A stretch of 10,642 nt of DNA from Opitutia bacterium (lineage in GTDB: Bacteria; Verrucomicrobiota; Verrucomicrobiae; Opitutales; UBA953). A model generated the notes under the pieces. It was not told the origin of the DNA. It was given only the letters and a program-made list of their open reading frames with translations, and ran no database searches. Positions 1 to 6,479 of the stretch are shown here, piece after piece. The stretch is taken from positions 1-10,642 of the forward strand of contig CANKZO010000066.1 in assembly GCA_947488485.1 (NCBI GenBank), in the 5' to 3' direction. A program made the translations under genes and the position numbers. The stretch's first letter is position 1. Every line of letters starts with the position of its first letter.

Positions 1-152
1 AAGGCCACGTCTGCATGATTGTCGGCTACAATAAGCAGACCGGCGAGGTCGCCGTCTCAGACTCGTGGGGTCCGGACTATGAAGAGCGCTGGATCATGGG
101 CGTCGAAGCCACCCAGGTCAGCCAGGGTACGATGACGATTATCGGATTTTAA
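1..152 (+). CDS. C-terminal fragment of a papain/C39-like cysteine peptidase
   Basis: The reading frame is open from the window edge to a TAA at 150-152, giving 49 visible residues; the start lies outside the window. The visible part begins GHVCMIVGYN and continues to SDSWG, followed by an aromatic, acidic YEERWI stretch. A Gly-His before a hydrophobic strand and a GYN turn, followed about 20 residues later by an (N/D)SWG motif, is the usual second half of a papain-like or C39-like cysteine peptidase: the His would be the catalytic base and the Asp/Asn would orient it. Here the residue is Asp in SDSWG rather than the classical Asn. The catalytic Cys and any signal peptide are not visible, so an inactive homologue cannot be excluded. 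A palindrome begins at the base after the stop codon. Confidence 0.55.
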   Translation, partial: GHVCMIVGYNKQTGEVAVSDSWGPDYEERWIMGVEATQVSQGTMTIIGF

Positions 153-326
153 CTTGCGACGCTAAGCGCCGCAAGAGGGGGCAAGTGGGCACGGTGACAC
201 GGGGACAAGGGAGGCGAAGAGGCCGTGCAAAGGTGCAAATCAGTGGTAGGGCTAGGGTCAGGGCTTGGGCTAGGTAAACGAGAGGCTCAGAGGCTCGGTG
301 ACTAGATGACGCTCCGGGAAGAAGGA
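153..326. repeat. Intergenic repeat mosaic: hairpin plus GGTGACA-type and AGGGCT-type repeats
   Basis: The gap between the convergent peptidase fragment and the Sel1 gene has no coding signal. It opens with a hairpin at 153-175: arms CTTGCG/CGCAAG, one A-C mismatch, inner arms CGC/GCG and a TAA loop. An AGGGGG run, then GGGCACGGTGACACGGGGAC, follows; the same type of sequence recurs near 4461-4530, 8186-8225 and 8833-8862. From about 248 there is a degenerate AGGGCT-like stretch, then two copies of GAGGCTC. I see no promoter and no U-tract terminator. The shared sequence suggests a dispersed non-coding repeat (inference). Confidence 0.6.
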
Positions 327-336
327 TCACTTCTTC
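318..336. repeat. Palindrome spanning the stop codon of the Sel1 gene
   Basis: GAAGAAG (318-324) and CTTCTTC (330-336) are exact inverse complements separated by five bases that contain the minus-strand stop codon TGA (327-329). In the transcript this is a 7-bp hairpin with the stop in its loop. No T-run follows on the minus strand, so it is not a standard intrinsic terminator. It may arise simply because the protein ends in lysine-rich codons, or it may mark the 3' end. Confidence 0.45.
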
Positions 337-1943
337 TCTTCGGCGGCTTTAAGCTTGTTCCGGCACTCGGTATGGATTTCGCGCCCCCGCTTGTCCGCCT
401 GCTTGATCTCATCCTCGGATAGTTCCTTGAGGATTCCCTGCAGGGTCTCCTGTTGGTCTTCGTTCATTTCATTGGCGCAGGTGAACATCCAGGCCACTCC
501 CTCGATCCGGTCCTTGGGGACGCCACGTCCGTTCAGGTAGCAGCGGCCGAGCAGGAAGGCGCCGCTCGGGTGGAGCTGTTCGGCAGCTTTGCGAAACCAG
601 CGGGCAGCGATCGCGTCCTTAGCCAGATCGGGTTTCTCACCGTAGTGCTGGATGCCGACGTGGCATTGGGATTCGGGCACGCCATGCTCCGCGGCAAGCT
701 TGGACCATTTATTGGATTCTTTGAGGTCAGCGGCGACGCCATCGCCTCTGAAATAGCATACGCTCAGAGAGTATTCTGCTTCGATCTGACCCTGCAGGGC
801 TGCCTTGCGATACCATTCGAAGGCCTCTTTCATGTCCGGGGCGACGCCGTCGCCGCGGCGTAAGGTCTGGCCCAGAGCGTATTGCGCGTCGGCATAGCCT
901 TGCTCGGCCGATTTGCGGCACCACTTCACGGCCTCGGTCGCATCCGGTTTGGTGCCGAGACCCTCTTCCAGCAAGTACGCAAGATGGTGCTGGGCTTTGG
1001 CGTCCCCTTTTTCGGCCAAGGCCTTCGTCTCGGCGAACTCCTTCAGCTCGGCGGCGAGTTCGGCGGGATCGCGCGCGAAGGGGGACTTATACTCGCGTTT
1101 GCCGGAGAGTTCTCTCGCCCGCTTCTCCGCCTGCGCCTGCTGCTCCGGCGTGAGGGCCTCGTAGTCTTCCTTGAACTTCTTAGGCTCAAGTTCATCGGAA
1201 ACGTTGAGGAAGATCAGACGCCAGGCCATCGATTCGACAGGATCAACCGGCGTACCCAGTCCTTCTTCGTAGACGAAGGACATGATATGGGCGGAGCGAT
1301 CGTGGCCGGCCATGGCTCCGTCCCGGACCCAGGTCGCCACGGCCTTGAACCTTTTCTTATCCTTCGCGTTGATGATCTCCTCGGCGAGGTCCGCCCGCGC
1401 GCCATGGTGGCCGTGCTCCGCGGCGCGTAGCAGCCATTTGCGGGCCTCGGGGAGGTCGGCTTTGATGTCTTCGTCGTCCTCATAAAGCATGTGCAAGGCA
1501 TACTCGGCATCGCATTGGTTCTGATCCGCCGCCTTGCGCAGCCAGATGATGCCGGCGGCCACGTCTTTCTTCACGCCGACGCCGTAGAGCAGATCGCGAC
1601 CGTAGCAGGATTGGCAGAAGGCGTCGCCTTTTTCGGCGCCGAGCTTATGCAGACGCGCCGCCGCCGCTTCATCACGCTCCGTGCCGAAGCCGATGAGGTA
1701 GCAGTTTGCCAAGATGAGGAGCTTTTCGGGGTCGCCTCCGGCCGCCTCGAGCTTGGCCTGCGCGAAGGATGCTTCGGGGCTGAGCTCCTGGTTCTGCTTG
1801 GCGGCGGAATCGGCTCCGGCCACGGCCTTACCGGCGGGACGAGCCGGCTCTGGTTCGGTCAGGATGATGGCTGCGTAGGAGAACAGGCAGGCCAGGACGA
1901 AGGCGGAGGAGGTGACGATGAGGGGGCGGACGTAGGGGCGCAT
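327..1943 (-). CDS. Membrane-anchored Sel1-repeat protein with two duplicated halves (538 aa)
   Basis: Sel1 repeats are TPR-like helical hairpins that usually act as protein-interaction scaffolds; no enzymatic role is implied. Residues 7-29 form one hydrophobic segment without a clear cleavage site, so the protein is probably anchored with its bulk in the periplasm. A Pro/Ala/Lys-rich linker follows. Sel1 units such as A...LG...GDGVA.D..EA..W.RKAA.QG run from about 73-247 and again from about 307-490. Each block ends in a related non-repeat tail: AW...N near 239-247, with L(T/S).(D/E)...A.KRARE at about 264-279; the second lies at 482-522. This suggests duplication of a whole Sel1-plus-tail module. 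The ATG at 1941-1943 follows CACCC with no Shine-Dalgarno sequence. It lies 55 bp downstream of the 758-aa gene on the same strand, so co-transcription is likely. Identification is firm at family level; the partner is unknown. Confidence 0.9.
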   Translation of the reverse strand: MRPYVRPLIVTSSAFVLACLFSYAAIILTEPEPARPAGKAVAGADSAAKQNQELSPEASFAQAKLEAAGGDPEKLLILANCYLIGFGTERDEAAAARLHKLGAEKGDAFCQSCYGRDLLYGVGVKKDVAAGIIWLRKAADQNQCDAEYALHMLYEDDEDIKADLPEARKWLLRAAEHGHHGARADLAEEIINAKDKKRFKAVATWVRDGAMAGHDRSAHIMSFVYEEGLGTPVDPVESMAWRLIFLNVSDELEPKKFKEDYEALTPEQQAQAEKRARELSGKREYKSPFARDPAELAAELKEFAETKALAEKGDAKAQHHLAYLLEEGLGTKPDATEAVKWCRKSAEQGYADAQYALGQTLRRGDGVAPDMKEAFEWYRKAALQGQIEAEYSLSVCYFRGDGVAADLKESNKWSKLAAEHGVPESQCHVGIQHYGEKPDLAKDAIAARWFRKAAEQLHPSGAFLLGRCYLNGRGVPKDRIEGVAWMFTCANEMNEDQQETLQGILKELSEDEIKQADKRGREIHTECRNKLKAAEEKK

Positions 1944-1998
1944 GGGTGAGTTGCGACGGGATGGGTTGGAGTATGGGTGAGGAAAAAGAAAATCGGTC

Positions 1999-4275
1999 TT
2001 ACTTGCTGATGATATCAGCCGGGGGTTCGGAACGGACGGCCGAGAACCAATGGGCCCTCAGCGCGTGCTTGCCATGACCCGTGAGGGGGAAGCGGCTGAC
2101 GAGCAGACGGTAGGCCGGCACGGCCGCCTTCGGGTCGCGATACTTGAGGAGATTACCGGCGTATTGCAGGATCTCGGCGCCGGCCGGGTCGTTGTCAGGC
2201 AGCAGACGCACCGCTTCCATGGCATGTCGGAAGGAAGCATAGCGCGCGTCGCGCTCGGAGAGTTCCGGCGCCTCGACGTGCCTTGCCTTCCAGTCGCCCA
2301 GCCTGCGTCGCTCCTCCGGGCCGGAACCGATGAGGTTCATCGTGGGCAAGGCTTCGCCGTGATCAGGCCGGCCGAGGCGCAGGTTGGGCAAATGACCATA
2401 ACCGACATACCAGCCCGTGCCGGACGACCAGCTGAGTCCGAAAGGAGCATGCAGGATCGTTTCCCCGATTTCACCGATGAGGAGGGCGCTGCGCCAATGG
2501 GCGTCGGCGCGTGCGCGGTCAGACAGCTCGGTCCGTACCGCCGTACGACGGAGCAGCACATAGCTTGTCGCCCGTGCCCGAAGCTCCGGATTCACGTACT
2601 CCAGGGCCTCCTCCAGCCGTCCTGCGCGCATGAGTCGCGACCCGACCAGCTCCCTCAGGTTCATCAGCGGTTCATGATAATAGGAACGGTCCTTCCTCGG
2701 GTCGTGCCGGACCGGCGGCCGCCCGTCGACGTAGGCTTTCAGCGCTTCGAGGTCCAGCAGGCACTCCCCGACGTAGAACGATTCGGACAGGTGCCGGCTT
2801 TCCTCGAAGTGGCGCAATGCTTCGATGAAATCTCCTTCGGCCAGCGCGATCATGCCTAGCTCACCATGGACGCGGTCTTGGATCTCGCGCGGATCACGCA
2901 GGTCGATGACGCTCTCATGGGTGCTTTCGTTGACAGCAAGCCTGATCGTATCGTCGGCTGATTTCTTGGTCAGATCGACGCTTTCGGCCGATGCGAGCAG
3001 ACGCCGCGAAACGGCGAGGTCGCCGCGCAAGCGGAGGTTGCAACGCGAGAGCAGCAAACGGCGTAGCGGGTCGGAGGGTGGCAATAGCCGGGCGGTGGCG
3101 GCACAATCGACCCAGCGGTCAAGCGAGTATTGCAACATCGCGACATGGGCGGGCGCGAAGGACGGATCGATGCCGCCGGCCGCCAGGGCGTCGAGCCAGT
3201 CGAGTCCGCGGGCCCGGCGCTCTTCGGGTTCCATGTTGTCGATGTCGACTTCATACCGGGGTTTTACCAAGAAGAGCGTGATCAGCATGCGGAGGTCAGC
3301 GTCGCCGACCGACGTCTCAAAACGACCCTCGCGGCAGAGTTTCGCGGCCAGCCATAGGCAGGAATTAACCGCGTTGGCGTCGCCACGGCGGGGCATGCGC
3401 AGGTAGGTGTCAAAGGCGCCGGCGAAATCGGCTTCGCCCATCCGGATCAGCCTTTCCGAGGGCAAGATCATCGAGCGCGTGTAGGCCAACCAGTAGGTCG
3501 TGTTCTCGCTGATGTTCGCCGGATCAAGCGATCCCTCACGGGCGTGTACCGCGACCGAGTTCAGGTCAGCGCGGATGGAGGCCAGCCGTTGTTTCGCCGC
3601 TTCGTCGCTGAGCATGTGCCAATCCTCGAGCGACATCGTCAGCCGTGCGCGGCGGTATTTGGCGATCGCCGCGAGCGGCTTGCTTTCCGCGGCTGGCAGC
3701 GCCAGGAGTTCGTCCATGAGCCTGATCGCCGCCTCGCGGTCGGTCGCCAGCGATTGCTCGTAGAGCGCGTAGGCCTTCGGGATGTCGGCGGTCGTCGCGG
3801 GCGGTTCGCCGCGCGCGGCACGAGCTTCGGCTTGCGCCGCCTGATAGGCGGACAGGGCGCCGAGCACTTCGGAAAGAATGATGTCGTCCGTCGGTTCCGG
3901 TTTCTCTTCCTTGCAGATGCGGTCGCCGAAGCGCGCCTTGAGCTCGTCCATGAAACTTACCCGCAAGCGGCTGAGCAGGCTGGCGTCGCCATCGCGCATG
4001 AGGTCGTCGAAGTCGCCGCCGCGACGCAGCGAGCTGCCGTAGAGCTCGTAGTCGAGCCGCTCGCTTCGTTCCGCCTCGACGTCCATCGCCTCCTCCTTCG
4101 TCAGCGCCCGCCCCGTCGGCTGGGCGTGCGTGACGACGTGCGACGTAGCCGCCGGACGCAACGGTCTGTCGGTGAGCACGTCCACGAAATAGGCGAACAT
4201 GAGTGCCGCGAAGGTCGCGAGCACGAGGACGAGGGAGTTGCGGAGGAAAGGCAGCAGGCGGGCGAGACGGTTCAC
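1999..4275 (-). CDS. Membrane-anchored helical-repeat (TPR-like) protein of unknown function (758 aa)
   Basis: I do not recognise a named family. Residues 12-33 form a single transmembrane segment after a short basic N-terminus; the rest is soluble, rich in Ala, Leu and Arg, and apparently almost all helical. TPR-like pairs are visible at about 470-497 (GDFIEALRHFEES), 545-565 (RAGRLEEALEYV) and 695-740, where LVSRFPLTGHGKHAL resembles the last helix of TPR units in envelope lipoproteins. A Gly/Trp/Tyr-rich loop at about 612-627 interrupts the helices and may be a binding surface. The start is a GTG at 4273-4275 after CTCCC, with no Shine-Dalgarno sequence; the first internal Met (26) would cut the membrane helix, so the GTG is preferred. 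It is probably the first gene of an operon with the Sel1 gene. Both have an N-terminal anchor and a repeat domain, which suggests a shared envelope scaffold (inference). Confidence 0.8.
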   Translation of the reverse strand: MNRLARLLPFLRNSLVLVLATFAALMFAYFVDVLTDRPLRPAATSHVVTHAQPTGRALTKEEAMDVEAERSERLDYELYGSSLRRGGDFDDLMRDGDASLLSRLRVSFMDELKARFGDRICKEEKPEPTDDIILSEVLGALSAYQAAQAEARAARGEPPATTADIPKAYALYEQSLATDREAAIRLMDELLALPAAESKPLAAIAKYRRARLTMSLEDWHMLSDEAAKQRLASIRADLNSVAVHAREGSLDPANISENTTYWLAYTRSMILPSERLIRMGEADFAGAFDTYLRMPRRGDANAVNSCLWLAAKLCREGRFETSVGDADLRMLITLFLVKPRYEVDIDNMEPEERRARGLDWLDALAAGGIDPSFAPAHVAMLQYSLDRWVDCAATARLLPPSDPLRRLLLSRCNLRLRGDLAVSRRLLASAESVDLTKKSADDTIRLAVNESTHESVIDLRDPREIQDRVHGELGMIALAEGDFIEALRHFEESRHLSESFYVGECLLDLEALKAYVDGRPPVRHDPRKDRSYYHEPLMNLRELVGSRLMRAGRLEEALEYVNPELRARATSYVLLRRTAVRTELSDRARADAHWRSALLIGEIGETILHAPFGLSWSSGTGWYVGYGHLPNLRLGRPDHGEALPTMNLIGSGPEERRRLGDWKARHVEAPELSERDARYASFRHAMEAVRLLPDNDPAGAEILQYAGNLLKYRDPKAAVPAYRLLVSRFPLTGHGKHALRAHWFSAVRSEPPADIISK

Positions 4276-4295
4276 GGGAGGAGGCGAAAGAGCAG

Positions 4296-4335
4296 GGTAG
4301 GATTGTTGTATAAAGTTCTAGACTGACATTTCCGC
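4296..4335 (-). promoter_or_regulatory. Possible promoter region for the two-gene minus-strand operon
   Basis: This short AT-rich patch stands out from the GC-rich background 20-60 bp upstream of the GTG start at 4275. On the minus strand it contains TTTATAC and TCTAGAAC, either of which could be a -10-like element. No matching -35 hexamer lies at 16-18 bp. The call rests on composition and position only. Confidence 0.2.
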
Positions 4336-4423
4336 GCGGTGGGCGCAAGGGGCGCGGGGCCGGTCCAGAAGGCATAAGTAAAATATGACTACGGAGGGCG
4401 GAGCATTAGGCGGGCGAATGGAG

Positions 4424-4600
4424 GTGCGGCGGAGCCGCGAGGGGGCGCGCGACGCTGTCGTGAGGGGACATCCTGGCAAGGTGACACGCGCTTGCGCGAG
4501 GGGACATGCTGGCAAGGTGACACGGGGGCACGGGGTAGGAGCGAGGGTCGGAGGGCACGAGGGTAGGAGGACTCGTGGGCGATCAACCCTGTCGGATGAA
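4424..4600. repeat. Hairpins alternating with AGGGGACA...GGTGACA repeats, then a GGTAGGAG-rich tract
   Basis: Three small hairpins occur in a row: GCGGC-GGA-GCCGC (4426-4438), CGCGAC-GCT-GTCGTG with one wobble pair (4448-4462) and CGCGC-TT-GCGCG (4487-4498). The last two are each followed by a near-identical unit, GAGGGGACAT(C/G)CTGGCAAGG then TGACAC (4462-4486 and 4498-4522). A G-rich stretch with repeated GGTAGGAG and CACGAGGG follows (about 4529-4580) and resembles the sequence at 10260-10280. The whole 4276-4770 gap has no gene I would accept. Confidence 0.65.
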
Positions 4601-4602
4601 AT

Positions 4603-4703
4603 TAGGACAGCACGTGGTGCTGTCCCTACCTACAGACAAGGATGACCGGGTCGGTCATCCCTACCCGGGGCGACTAGGTCAGCACGCAGTGCTGACCCTA
4701 CCT
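4603..4703. repeat. Cluster of three hairpins in the AGG...CCCTACC family
   Basis: There are three perfect 9-bp palindromes with 3-nt centres: arms GGACAGCAC (4605-4625), GGATGACCG (4640-4660) and GGTCAGCAC (4677-4697). Each right arm is followed by CTACC. The first and third are preceded by TA and followed by CTACCT. Arms differ, but geometry and right flank are constant. Similar units occur at 6373-6480, 8281-8343 and 10375-10425. This looks like a REP-type dispersed palindrome (family inference); no transposase is visible. Confidence 0.8.
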
Positions 4704-4770
4704 CGAGGCAATGCATGTGGGGTTGAAAGGGTGGAGAGGGGAGGCAGGATGTTGGGCATACCCCTGACCT

Positions 4771-6219
4771 ATGCGTTCCCCCATCCTGGCTTGTTTATTG
4801 GTCGTTTCCATGGTCGCCGAGCTTTCGGCGGCTCCCTTGAAGGCCGGGGCGGCGGTAGTGGATATCACGCCAACTCAGTTTCCGGTGAACATGCCGGGCG
4901 GGCACAGCGCTAACATGGCAACGGGGGTCCATGACCCGCTGAACGCGCGCGCTTTGGTCCTGGATGATGGGAAGACCAAGGTCGTCTGGGTCGTCATCGA
5001 CCACCTGAGTGTCCCGCGCAAGGTCACCGCGGAGGCCAAAGAGATCGCGTCCAAGGCCACCGGTATCCCTGTGGAGAACATGTTAGTCTCCGCCACCCAT
5101 ACGCATACCGGGGTCAGCGCCGCCGACGAGTTTGTCGTCGAGGTTCCCGGCGGCCCGAAGCTTTCGGACCGTCAGGCTAAGGCCAACGCCTACCGGCAGG
5201 TGATCCTGGACGGCATCTCCCAGTCCATCATCAAGGCCCATGGGCAGCTACGTCCGGCGTTGGTCGGGGCGGCCGCGCAGCCTTTGCCGAGCGAGGTGTT
5301 CAACCGTCGCTGGTACCTGAAGCCGGGCAAAATGCCGCTTAACCCCTTCGGCGAGATGGATAAGGTGAAGATGAATCCCGGGACCTCGCCTGACGTCATC
5401 GATCGGCCGGCGGGCCCGACGGACCCAGATATCAGCATCTTGTCGGTCCAAGATGCGAAGCGGAAGCCCTTGGCCTTATTCGCTAACTACTCCCTGCATT
5501 ACGTTGGCGGGTCGCCGGCTGGCCAGGTCTCCGCCGACTATTACGGCGAGTTTGCCCGCGTCATGCCTTCGCGGCTTCGGGCGGGAGCTGATTTCGTCGC
5601 CGCGATGTCGAACGGCACCTCCGGAGACATCAACAATATCCCGTTCGGGGTGACGCGTCCCCCGCGCGAGCCGTTCGAGCAGATCAGGCTGGTCGCCAGC
5701 GAGGCAGCTGACGCCTCGTGGAAGGCCTATCAGGAGATTGGCAAGCACCAGGGGGATGTCGTGCTCGGCATGCGGCAGCGTACCCTGACGCTCAAATACC
5801 GCAAGCCGACCAAGGAGCAGGTCCTTTACGCCAAGGCCATCCTGGCGATCAAGGACAAGGACGCGATCGCGCGGCTGCCGGCTTTGGCCAAGAACTACGC
5901 CGGCTCGACGATCGCGGCGGCGGATCGTCCCGAAGAGACCCTCGATATCATCATCCAGGCGATCAAGATCGGCGATATCGTCCTTTGCGCCGTACCCTTC
6001 GAGACCTTTGCCGAGACCGGCTTGGAGTTGAAGAAGAAGAGTCCCTTTGGCCGGACGATCGTGGTCGGACTCGGTAACGGCCGACACGGTTATCTGCCGA
6101 CGCCGGCCCAGCATGAGCTCGGCGGTTACGAGACCTGGTTGGGAACGAATACGGTGCAGAAGGATGCTTCGGAGATTGTTGTCAGGAATTTGGTAGAGAT
6201 GATGGGGGAGCTCAAATAA
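4771..6219 (+). CDS. Secreted neutral/alkaline ceramidase-family hydrolase (482 aa)
   Basis: The protein matches the N-terminal catalytic domain of neutral/alkaline non-lysosomal ceramidases, zinc amidohydrolases that cleave the N-acyl bond of ceramide. Residues 1-20 are a signal peptide ending ELSA-AP, so it is exported. The core begins with AAVVDITP (27-34). Candidate zinc ligands by family position are His110/His112 in ATHTHTG, His243 in NYSLHYVGG, Glu411 in VPFETFAETG and Tyr441 in GNGRHGYLPT; SNGTSGDINN (280-289) matches the conserved Asn...Gly-Asp loop. At 482 residues it is shorter than the classical bacterial enzyme, apparently lacking the C-terminal Ig-like domain, as is common for environmental homologues annotated only as ceramidase-like. 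The true substrate may therefore not be ceramide. The ATG at 4771 gives a complete signal peptide; there is no nearby Shine-Dalgarno sequence. The gene stands alone, and its stop codon lies inside a palindrome. Confidence 0.88.
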   Translation: MRSPILACLLVVSMVAELSAAPLKAGAAVVDITPTQFPVNMPGGHSANMATGVHDPLNARALVLDDGKTKVVWVVIDHLSVPRKVTAEAKEIASKATGIPVENMLVSATHTHTGVSAADEFVVEVPGGPKLSDRQAKANAYRQVILDGISQSIIKAHGQLRPALVGAAAQPLPSEVFNRRWYLKPGKMPLNPFGEMDKVKMNPGTSPDVIDRPAGPTDPDISILSVQDAKRKPLALFANYSLHYVGGSPAGQVSADYYGEFARVMPSRLRAGADFVAAMSNGTSGDINNIPFGVTRPPREPFEQIRLVASEAADASWKAYQEIGKHQGDVVLGMRQRTLTLKYRKPTKEQVLYAKAILAIKDKDAIARLPALAKNYAGSTIAAADRPEETLDIIIQAIKIGDIVLCAVPFETFAETGLELKKKSPFGRTIVVGLGNGRHGYLPTPAQHELGGYETWLGTNTVQKDASEIVVRNLVEMMGELK

Positions 6220-6238
6220 TCCTGAGGGATTATTTGAG
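6211..6238. repeat. Perfect 12-bp palindrome containing the ceramidase-like stop codon
   Basis: CTCAAATAATCC (6211-6222), a TGAG loop and GGATTATTTGAG (6227-6238) form a perfect 12-bp inverted repeat. The left arm contains the last two codons (Leu, Lys) and the TAA at 6217-6219. No T-run follows; instead a (N)GAGTAT heptamer array begins within its last bases. It could protect or terminate the transcript, but it also resembles the other gene-boundary palindromes in this window. Confidence 0.8.
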
Positions 6239-6264
6239 AGTATAGAGTATGGAGTATTGAGTTT
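6237..6264. repeat. Heptamer tandem repeat (N)GAGTAT, four units
   Basis: Four consecutive 7-bp units are AGAGTAT, AGAGTAT, GGAGTAT and TGAGTTT. The same heptamer occurs in two blocks at 10230-10250 and 10280-10307, in both cases between a gene-boundary palindrome and a CTCAAAGGG element. Confidence 0.75.
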
Positions 6265-6279
6265 AGGGGAGGGGCGTAA

Positions 6280-6348
6280 CTCAAAGGGGGCACCATGGGG
6301 AGACCGGTTAGTTGGCTGGGTCGTCGATGCAGTCATCTGCCATCGACG
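6280..6348. repeat. Left end of a CTCAAAGGG element plus an internal inverted repeat
   Basis: CTCAAAGGG at 6280-6288 is followed by a GGAGACCGGTTAGTTGGCTG motif at 6299-6318 that matches closely the start of the complete elements at 8869 and 10322. An 8-bp inverted repeat, CGTCGATG/CATCGACG, lies at 6322-6329/6341-6348. I do not see the matching CCCTTTGAG right end before the next gene, so this copy is truncated or rearranged. Confidence 0.6.
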
Positions 6349-6371
6349 CGGTCATCAATTGGAAGGGCAAC

Positions 6372-6479
6372 TAGGGCAGCACGCAGTGCTGACCCTGCCT
6401 TGATGCAAGGATGACCGGGCCGGTCATCCCTACCCGAGGCAGAGATACGCCTAGGTCGTGACGCGGTCCCGACCCTACC
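6372..6479. repeat. Cluster of three hairpins in the AGG...CCCTACC family, abutting the HupE-like gene
   Basis: The units are CAGCAC-GCA-GTGCTG inside AGGG...ACCCT (6373-6395), GGATGACCGG/CCGGTCATCC around a single G (6409-6429), and GGTCGTGAC-GCG-GTCCCGACC with one mismatch (6454-6474). CTACCC follows the second and CTACCT the third. The last flank runs directly into the stop codon of the minus-strand gene at 6480. The third hairpin would therefore form just after that gene's stop and could act at its 3' end, although no U-tract follows. Confidence 0.75.

Noticed and set aside
248..300. AGGGCT-rich stretch as a telomere-like or replication-related repeat
   Set aside because: Short, degenerate and surrounded by other low-complexity repeats; nothing links it to an origin or chromosome end.
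3544..4326. Long plus- and minus-strand frames overlapping the 758-aa gene
   Set aside because: Low-complexity Arg/Ala-rich translations in alternative frames of a real gene.
4385..4645. Plus-strand reading frame in the gap before the ceramidase-like gene
   Set aside because: The translation merely follows the tandem hairpin and GGTGACA repeats; no protein-like features.
4603..4703. Hairpin cluster as a CRISPR array
   Set aside because: Units are palindromes with different arms and irregular short spacing; there are no constant repeats with unique spacers and no cas genes.
5476..6336. Long minus-strand reading frame opposite the ceramidase-like gene
   Set aside because: Arg/Leu/Gly-rich shadow typical of GC-rich DNA, without family motifs; it extends into repeat sequence.
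6454..6474. Hairpin after the HupE-like gene as an intrinsic terminator
   Set aside because: It has no U-tract on the minus strand and belongs to the dispersed CTACC hairpin family, although an effect on the 3' end is possible.
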